A DNA stretch of 64,000 bases from Symsagittifera roscoffensis (Eukaryota; Xenacoelomorpha; Acoela; Convolutidae): positions 44,751,624 through 44,815,623 of the forward strand of contig NC_087066.1 of assembly GCF_963678635.1 (NCBI RefSeq), in the 5' to 3' direction. The position numbers and the translations under genes are program-made. Below the pieces are notes generated by a model. It was not told the origin of the DNA. It was given only the letters and a program-made list of their open reading frames with translations, and did not search any database. How positions within the stretch are numbered: the stretch's first letter is position 1; the number at the start of each line of letters is the position of its first letter. Shown here piece after piece: positions 56,867 to 64,000 of the stretch.

Positions 56867-59800
56867 TCATTTCGTATCCCTAGCCTTCGAGGTGCTAGGC
56901 CCTGATGAGTTTGAGATCGTGATCTGCCTTAGCAGCGCTTCCTCATCATCGGAGCTGATTACGATCTCTTCCCACGCTTTTAATTGTTCGAAGGATCGCA
57001 TCCACTCCCTCTGCTCTTGCAGCCTCTTTGCCTGATTTGGTAAACCTTTCACTTTTGATTCCCTGTTCAAGCAAAAGGAATTGTGCAGGCTCAAGCTCAC
57101 GTTTTTTGCCATGTCCTCCTCCAGTATCGATTCTCTTGCTTTGGCATTGTCTCTAGACACCCTACCGACTCTTTTCCAACCTGTCGTGATCGCATTTCGA
57201 TGGGTCAGCAGAGGTCTCTTGAAGGCCTCCGGTCCTATTTCTGCCAGGAACTGTCGATGTTCCTTCTGATATTTCTTAATGTGATCTTTCGTCACCATGT
57301 ACAGCCAAGACGTCAACGTCGCTCGAAACCACGGACAGAACCTTATGCGGCTCCATACGTGCCTGACTTCCATTGGTATGGCGAAGACCTTGCATGAAGT
57401 CTCAAACAACTCAAGTCTCCTGCTGTAATCTATAGCGTATATTGATTCTGCCGTTGGTGTCTTCGACTCCCGATATTTCGTTTGCATTTTCTTCGGTCCA
57501 TCGCAAAGCCAGCATCGTGCTCACCACCAAGATTGTCACCTTTTGTCTGTGATCTGGTAATCCGATCGACCGAATCTCTTCCACATCCCATATCAGTCAG
57601 AGGTTTGGTACCACACCGTTTGTGCCAGGCAATGGCACGGGCATTCCTCATGTGTGATATCGATGCTCCGAAGGTTGCGTTCTCCCAAAGCTTCTAGAAG
57701 AGGTTCCAGTTCCATCATCTTCTCATGCATCGCATCAATCTCCTCCAGGTTTGGAGCACTATTCATCGGTTTCCCGCCAATCATATTGTGTCTCTCGAGG
57801 TCACTCGTGTTCTCACTTTCCAAACCCAGAAGTTCCTCCTCCCAGATTTCACTCAAGTCGTCTCTCTGCTCCCTCGGCACCGTTCCCCGAATCTTCCTCA
57901 ATAGTCTGTGTGAGTGATGCGACATTCGGGCCAATCTTACGCACTTTGGCACCGAGAAGGCTTTGTCTATTAACACCCTCTGGCTGGATACCACCACCAT
58001 CGCCATGTGCAGTGGGTAGTGGCTACCACATAGGTTGACCATCACTGATCCCACTAGGGACTTCGCATTTAATGGCAGACTATAGGCTTCACTTATGGGA
58101 AACCCCATCTCCGCCTCAAGACCAACTTTCCAGCCTCTGATGTGTTTCTGGGTTACTTGCAATACCCCAGGCCATGACTCCACGCTCAACGCAGTCACCA
58201 ATTGGTGCTCAGACTCTAGCATCTCCAAAGATTGCAGACTACACATTCTTGAGAAGAATCCCAAAGCTGTTGCTATATTCACGGTGGTATTCGCGTTACA
58301 TTCAGCCACTATCTGTACTTCACTCTTCTCCCTTTCTGTGATGTCTCCAAACCAAGTGATTAGGTCTTCTTTTTGGATGGACTGTATCCTGACGCATGAT
58401 CGTCCATCACAAGTGTGTTCTCCGCTTCCACACGTCAGGTCAAGACAGCTACCCGGTTCCATCTTTTTCACCGATCCTAGCTTGCTCGTTGCTTCGCCTG
58501 GCTCCTTCGTCTGAGGCAAGATCAGCTTGTGTACTATACTCAGTGTTGCTAGGTCCTCGTCTTTTGTCGGCGCAAGCCTCACTTGCTCCGTGACCTCCTC
58601 GATCAGGCTTGTTTGGGGATGTGGGCACCAGGAGGGTCTCAGCAACTTCCAAACCCTCCTAAGTTCGTAACCAACATGCCGATTCCATTACCCATTTTCA
58701 ATTTGACACTTTTGTTTGAGCGCGGCACACTCCTCACTTCTGGCATCTTCTCGAGAATCAAGCCCAAGCTCGGCTTCTCTCTTTCGGCTGGGTCTGTCTC
58801 GATTATTTTTTTTTCCGTCCAAAACTTTAATAGCTCTGTCACTTCGTGATTCCTGTGAGCGCTCCCGGCCTCTGAATCCAAGAAGGGGTTGTATGCTATT
58901 CCCATCACTCCAGACACGTATTGATATTCTACCTTTTTATTGGGTTTCGAGTACTCTCCAGCCGAGGCTAAGTTACGGTGCACATTATGTCCTTCTTCAA
59001 ATTTCTTGTTATAGAACCTCCGTATTTCATCTAGCTTTCTATGATTCTCTAGAGACTGCCTGGAGCCATCCTCCTTTTCTATTACAGTACTCTGGTATAC
59101 ATTCAGAATGACCGCTGAGATTCCTCTTTCCATTGTCTTGCTTCCGATTGCTCTCTGCTGACACGCTTGGATGGTACTGTCGGTCATCACGGACACTATC
59201 CACCTCAAGAAACAAGTAGCATCTTTTCTCCTTGCCAGACTCAAGCCTGAATTATCCCTGGCGACGTACTGCGTCAGCATCTGATAAATCTCCAGATTCT
59301 TGCCGCCCAGCTTCTACTTGTCATGTGAGGTCAACGTCTCTAGCTCTATTCCCGCCAGGCTCCACGCGAACATCAGCTGTCCGCTATACTAACGAAGGGA
59401 TTTGCTATCAACGGCAACGCAGATGAGGGTGTCCTCATCGCTTCTTCAAAATAATCCCGTAGTAAGTTCTGCCAAGTTCGTTTCAGTTGGCTGCCCAGTT
59501 CTAACTTGTTGATCTCGGCCTTTTGCTGGGTAGCCCAATTGCGTCGCTTGCGAGACACTCCGTGATCGTGTTTCTCTAGGCAGTCTTCCAGTTCCTTCAT
59601 TGTCTCCAGAGCCACCCACCACGGCCGAGCGGTGTCGTCTTGCTCTTCTCAAGAGGGTCACTGGTTACCTGTTTCCCGGTAGCCTGATGCTCGCTCAATA
59701 TCCATTCCTTGCCGACGTCCACCTCCCACATCTGTCCACTAGTCGAACCCCTCTTCGAGTTCGTCTTCTGGGATCTGAAGTCTTCTTCCGTTGCCAAACT

Positions 59801-62601
59801 TGTGGAAACCTCCATCTCTTTTTCTACCTCGGCCAACTTCCTTGGTCCGGAGTAACCCTTGTAGGCTGCTGTCTTCCACCGCGCTAGGACCATGGGAACA
59901 GTCTCCCTCAGATTTTTCTCAGAGATTGCGTCCGTCGAAGGAATACTCAACCCCACTACCTCTCTCTTCCTCTTCGAGACTTCACACCTCTACTTGGGGG
60001 CGTCGCCGCTATCATCACTGATTCGACCTCTTTATCCCGGTCCGACCCTTCCAACTCTTGCCTCCCCCTCTTCGAGCCTTAAATATATTAGTACTTTTAA
60101 TCATATTACTAGTCTTAAACTTATCCTCCCCTTTAACTTTAATCATTTTATCATCAAGTGTTTGTTTCAGAGTAGAGCTGTCTTTACATTCATCATCCCT
60201 GGTCTTCTGTCGCGTCTCCCCCAACTTGACCATCTTGCTCAGTAACTATTTTCTTGCTTTTCATCCAGCCCGGTGCCCATCAACACCGGTTCCCCGAACT
60301 TGACCACCGTGTTCCACAGTTCTTCCTTGAAGTTATCTAGCGTGGTCTCACTCTTCGTCTCTTGATTAAATTCTTTCAAGAATTCCCACCAAACCTTCTC
60401 ATCCAGAGTCTCTAGAAACATGCTCTTGTTCCCTTCGAAGGTGTTCTTCTTACCCCCTTTTGTACTCTAGAGTATCATTCCCATGTTGGAAATTTCGCTG
60501 GTCAAGGGTAATTCCAGGTTTTTCCGAGGGGATGAGGTCAGAGGTGGCGTGGCAGTGTCCGCCCAATCATCTCCGCTCAGGTCCTGCAGTAGTTCCTGGG
60601 CGGTGAAATCCTCCTCAGCTGGTTTCGGCTCAGGCCATTTTCCCCATTTCCATTTCTTCTCCTGTTTCACTGAGAGTTTCATTCATGCTTTCCGCTTCTG
60701 ACTCGGCTCGCCTTCTCTCAAGTATTTCTCTAAATCGGTCTTCTACGGGGCCGCTTCTTTTGTCCCCAGGGGTGCCTACTGATAGGGTTGAGGGTGTCGC
60801 TGGGTCTTGCTTCTTGTATTCTGTCAGGGCCACATATAACAAGCGTGCCGCATCCAGCTCTTTCTCTTCTTGTTTCATTTCCACTTGCTCTAATCCGTAA
60901 GGCGCCCGGTACTTTCTTGTGGCAAACTTCATCTCGTCTTTCAGTGCGATGTGCCCTTCTTCTACGATCATCCAGCCATCATCCCATACCGGTAACATGT
61001 TCTCCAAATTCGCTTGATCGAGCGTTCTCAAGATGTCCCGAACCTCGAATTTTGGAGGCATTGAGTCTCTCATTTTTTTCGCTTGAGTCGTCCACGAGTT
61101 TATCTTGATATCACAAGTGTGGAAGTAGACCGCTGCTTATACCCAATGAACAAGGGGTCCCAGCCATCGGCGAACTCCTTTTGCTGCTTTTCTACCGTAG
61201 CTCTTGCAAACAGGGATGGGACCACCAGGGAGCTATTCATCCCCAGGGTCATTCTCCTGACTGTTGGGAACTCAGGAACGCTTGCGGGCAGGATTTCCTT
61301 CTATAGTGTCGCCTCTACCAACTCGAAGCTCTTTTTCCACGCGGGGATTCTCAGGATCTCTTGTCCGTCCGCCGTTAGGGGATTCAGATTCCAGAACTTG
61401 GGATAAGTCTCAATGGAGCCTTCACGCTTTCCCCCCATCCTGCATTGCAGTTGCCCCCGGAAGTTAAACATTACCGACTCGGGATCTTTCACCTTCCCAA
61501 AGAGCACTGTATTACTCATTCGTGCCCTCAGCACCTCTTGTTGACACCAGTTCAACGCCGTCCCATCCAACACGCTTATTAAGCTCACGTGTACCGCTGA
61601 ATTGCGGTATGCCGCCACTAGAGGATCCGGAAAGGCGTACGTAACCGCTGGTCCGTAAATACAAGTCACGACCTCCTCTAGTCCCCTGATCATTCCCACT
61701 GGGTCAGATCTCATTGCCAGACATAGATCGGTCAGTAGAGGGATACCACCATTCGCCTCCCCCCATTCATCTCTCGTCTTTGAATTCTTCTCCTAAGCAG
61801 TCATATGTCGGTTTTGCATCAGAAGATACTCCACCAGCAACGTCTTCAGTCCTGCAGCGCACTTGTGCGAGTAGGTGTCTATACTTGAGTGGGTCTTTCC
61901 CATTGACAGGGGCTCCCCATATTTCATCAACTGATGAAACGACACCAGTTTGACATGAGTCAGGAGCACCAGTGTCAGATACCCGTCAATTCGAAGTGTC
62001 TCTACCCCCGACTGAACATGTACGCTGGACCCATGTTAAACAGGTACCTTGGGTAAACCAAATATAGGCCCAGCAAGAGGCTTGTGGGCATACTCAACAG
62101 CTTTTGCACAAAGGCCCCAAAAATGGTCTCTTTCGCATAAAACACTCCAGCCATGTATTTCTTTTCCCAACAAGGACTCAAGAATTTCAGGATCTCGTGA
62201 TCTTTCCTCGTCCTCAACTCACCTTTTGCATGCTCCCTCCAGAATCCTCCAGTGGTGACCTCGTTCGCTGCCGTGACGAATCTACCCACCGTCATCTCCC
62301 TACTCTAGGCTATCTCCAATTGTCCCTCAAGAAATTCCCAGACCTGCTTCACGAGAGATGGGGCACTCTCCCTCGTCTTGTCCGTAGCATTCTCTAGCCT
62401 TGGTGTTAGAAACGGCCACCTGCTTCTCTCTTGTGTTAGTCGATATACCATTGCTCCTAGTTGTTTTTTGGCCGCAGCCACATTCTTTCTTTCGTTACTT
62501 GGTCCCCTCTATTTGCTGGTGGAGCTCGTAATGGTCAAGTCCATACCTTGGAACCATAGGCTGGCTGTCAGGTGACTTATTATTGGGTGGTCAACCCCTA
62601 T
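56867..62601 (-). pseudogene. GC-rich block of frame-shifted open frames, continuation of a large decayed ORF
   Basis: Successive minus-strand frames follow or overlap one another: 62805-62002 (with in-frame TAGs near 62509 and 62306), 61714-61301, 61073-60630, 60682-60239, 59956-59597, 59661-59373, 59280-58639, 58645-57593, 57651-57430 and 57487-56867. The small overlaps and the reuse of all three frames point to single-base indels in one long coding sequence rather than to introns. The peptides are hydrophilic and Glu/Lys/Arg-rich. A Cys-cluster CLDLTCGSGEHTCDGRSC occurs near 58500. No RT, integrase, transposase or polymerase motif was recognised. It is not bacterial-looking, as no ribosome binding sites or compact operon are present. 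A large transposable-element or endogenous viral polyprotein is the best guess. Confidence 0.45.
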
Positions 62602-64000
62602 CACCGGACTGAACTTCTGTTGCCTAGCGAGATTCGAGATGTCAAGTAAGAGGACCTCATCCAATACAATGAGGATGTCTGCCAATTCATAGAATCGCTT
62701 AATGCGTGGGACACGTCCGCCCACGCCGCTGCCAGTTCCGACTTCCAAATTCTCAAGTTCGTGGGTTCCAGCTCCCGATTGGGAGCTGCCATCAGAATCC
62801 GCCATTCGTTCCCTTCGGCCATTAGGATCAAAATGCCATACACAAACTGCAGAGCAGGATGCATGCTCGCGTATCCAGGGGACGTCGTAAATACCACTCT
62901 CGTTTTAGGTCCGACTCGAGAACTGACATTTTCCTGCACCTCGTTCATCGCGGCAAACAACGTCTGGATAGCCTCCCAGATTTTCTTTGGCATAGGCTCA
63001 TCGCCTTTCAACTGCTCTAGAAGTCCACCCTCATGCAGGTGATCGTTCATTCCTGCGAACAGCAGTAGCTGTAGTTCACAAGGCATCTCTGACTTCATCG
63101 CTAACACCAGGGTCAACATCTGGTTCAACTCTGCACCTGGCAGCGAGTATACCAGAGTTTCCGGCCAGAACAACTTGGGAGACGTTCCCTCGAAATCCGA
63201 GCCCGCCAAGATGATCACCCTTGCGGCCGCTGGATCCGATCTATCGTATACTGTCAGTGTCTTGGCCAATTGGGCGCTCCCACAGGGTTTTCCATATCTT
63301 GGGTCGTCCGCTAATTTCGCACCCTCGTAAGCGACGTCTGGTAGTTCCATCTCTTTCGGTTCCAGTAGCTTATCTACTACCCTCAACTGCGCGGGAGTTG
63401 CCAATCTGATTCTCGCAAAACTTATTCGGTGCTTGGGGGGCTCCACTATGAGTCCCAGACTACCCAGCAACTTGAGAGGTTTGTAATTGATCGGTACCAT
63501 GACTGATTTTACGGGGATATCAGTCAGATCAGCCGTCTCCATCATTCTTGCTCTCGAGAAATGCGTTTCGTGGGCCTTTAACCAATCCACGCAATGGTGT
63601 CGGCTCAACTCCTCGTGTGACACGTGCTTGAGCCCCAGGGCCTTCGCCAACTCCTGTCTACACTCCAGATCCTCCAGGTCTAACTCCTTTATCTTCTCCA
63701 GATATCGTGTTCGGCTTGTCTCCGCTGGTCTCTCCACTCTCTTGTTATCTACCACCACCACTGAGGATACCACTGAACTTTGGGGCGTCGATGACTCTGC
63801 TTCCTCGGCTTCCATCGGCGTGGAACCCGGTAATCTGGTCCGGCTGCTCCTCGAGCTGTCTCTTGAGTCGACTCTCGCTCCCAGGCGACTGGACAGGGGT
63901 CTTGTGGCAAGGAAAGGGGGATTTGGGGGTGGACCGAATGTGAATTGGGCCGTTTCAAGCAGATCTGCCTCCAGCGCACTTATGTGCCTCTGGAAAACGT
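62601..64000 (-). pseudogene. Start of the decayed GC-rich ORF, open to the window edge, SGNH-like segment
   Basis: One frame is open from the window edge (64000) to the stop at 62601, more than 460 codons. The first Met-led segment (MEAEEAESS) is at 63815, but the frame continues upstream, Ser/Arg/Pro-rich, so the true start is outside. Near residue 200 of the Met-led part IILAGSDFEGTSPKLFWPE is followed by LLLFAGMNDHLHEG and FTTSPGYASM. The spacing and the 'GSDFEG ... GMND' pair recall SGNH-hydrolase blocks I and III, although no catalytic claim can be made. Near 62700 the natural continuation moves into another frame (RFYELADILIVLDEVLLLDI), so the gene is broken there. Family unknown. Confidence 0.5.

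Noticed and set aside
59600-63943. Plus-strand open frames in the GC-rich block (60-139 codons)
   Set aside because: They are antisense to longer coding-like minus-strand frames and are Ser/Pro/Leu-rich as expected of antisense shadows.
56867-64000. Bacterial contamination as the source of the GC-rich block
   Set aside because: No intact prokaryotic genes, Shine-Dalgarno sites or operon layout; serial frameshifts and the short 3' hairpin suit a decayed mobile element better. Not fully excluded.

Overview
This is a eukaryotic, almost certainly metazoan, genomic window. The host genes are animal-type (mitochondrial aconitase, an APMAP-like membrane-anchored six-bladed propeller protein, a GTDC1/QTMAN-type glycosyltransferase), and most of their introns are GT-AG, some only 67-195 nt long. 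Most of the window is AT-rich and packed with transposable-element debris. All five host-type gene starts have a pyrimidine-rich ...AG splice acceptor only 2-19 nt before the ATG. Three genes on the minus strand (40675 down to 32218) are packed head to tail with gaps of about 165 and 215 bp. Together these suggest spliced-leader trans-splicing and an operon. Such animals include larvacean tunicates, flatworms, rotifers, chaetognaths and cnidarians; the species cannot be decided from this sequence.

Layout. 1-5000: repeat debris, one tRNA-derived SINE and unrecognised minus-strand open frames. 5020-14795: a tandem array of about 2.75-kb units, all minus strand, holding broken copies of a viral-envelope-like glycoprotein gene. 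15084-17101: a 1-kb sequence duplicated in tandem. 17907-19254: small MITE-like repeats. 19814-21657: one unrecognised open frame, diverged tandem repeats and a 690-bp foldback element. 21745-23217: a divergent F-box/leucine-rich gene, plus strand. 23640-32217: repeats in direct and inverted order, a poly-C/poly-G element, a SINE and a long stretch with no visible gene.

32218-40675: candidate operon read leftwards: two-TM protein, then the GTDC1-like glycosyltransferase, then APMAP-like. Intron 3 of the APMAP-like gene contains a 5'-truncated non-LTR retrotransposon in the opposite orientation, with an unusual SGNH-type ORF after its reverse transcriptase. 40780-49527: a hAT-type MITE, two SINE copies, and a satellite of about 168 bp followed by a tail sequence that also occurs at 34430-35080. 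49801-52458: complete mitochondrial aconitase in four exons, minus strand. 52746-56468: a 3.7-kb foldback element with a 69-bp (23-codon) minisatellite in its loop. 56867-64000: a markedly GC-richer block of consecutive, frame-shifted minus-strand open frames that runs off the window edge; it looks like a decayed large mobile-element or viral ORF of unknown family.

The host genes are intact while the mobile genes are broken by stops and frameshifts, so the breaks are more likely real decay than sequencing error. The most interesting items are the envelope-like array (a nonsense codon shared between units and a conserved ATGA ORF overlap), the candidate trans-spliced operon, the APMAP intron with a non-GT donor and inverted repeats at both ends, the LINE with a post-RT SGNH ORF, and the unidentified GC-rich block.
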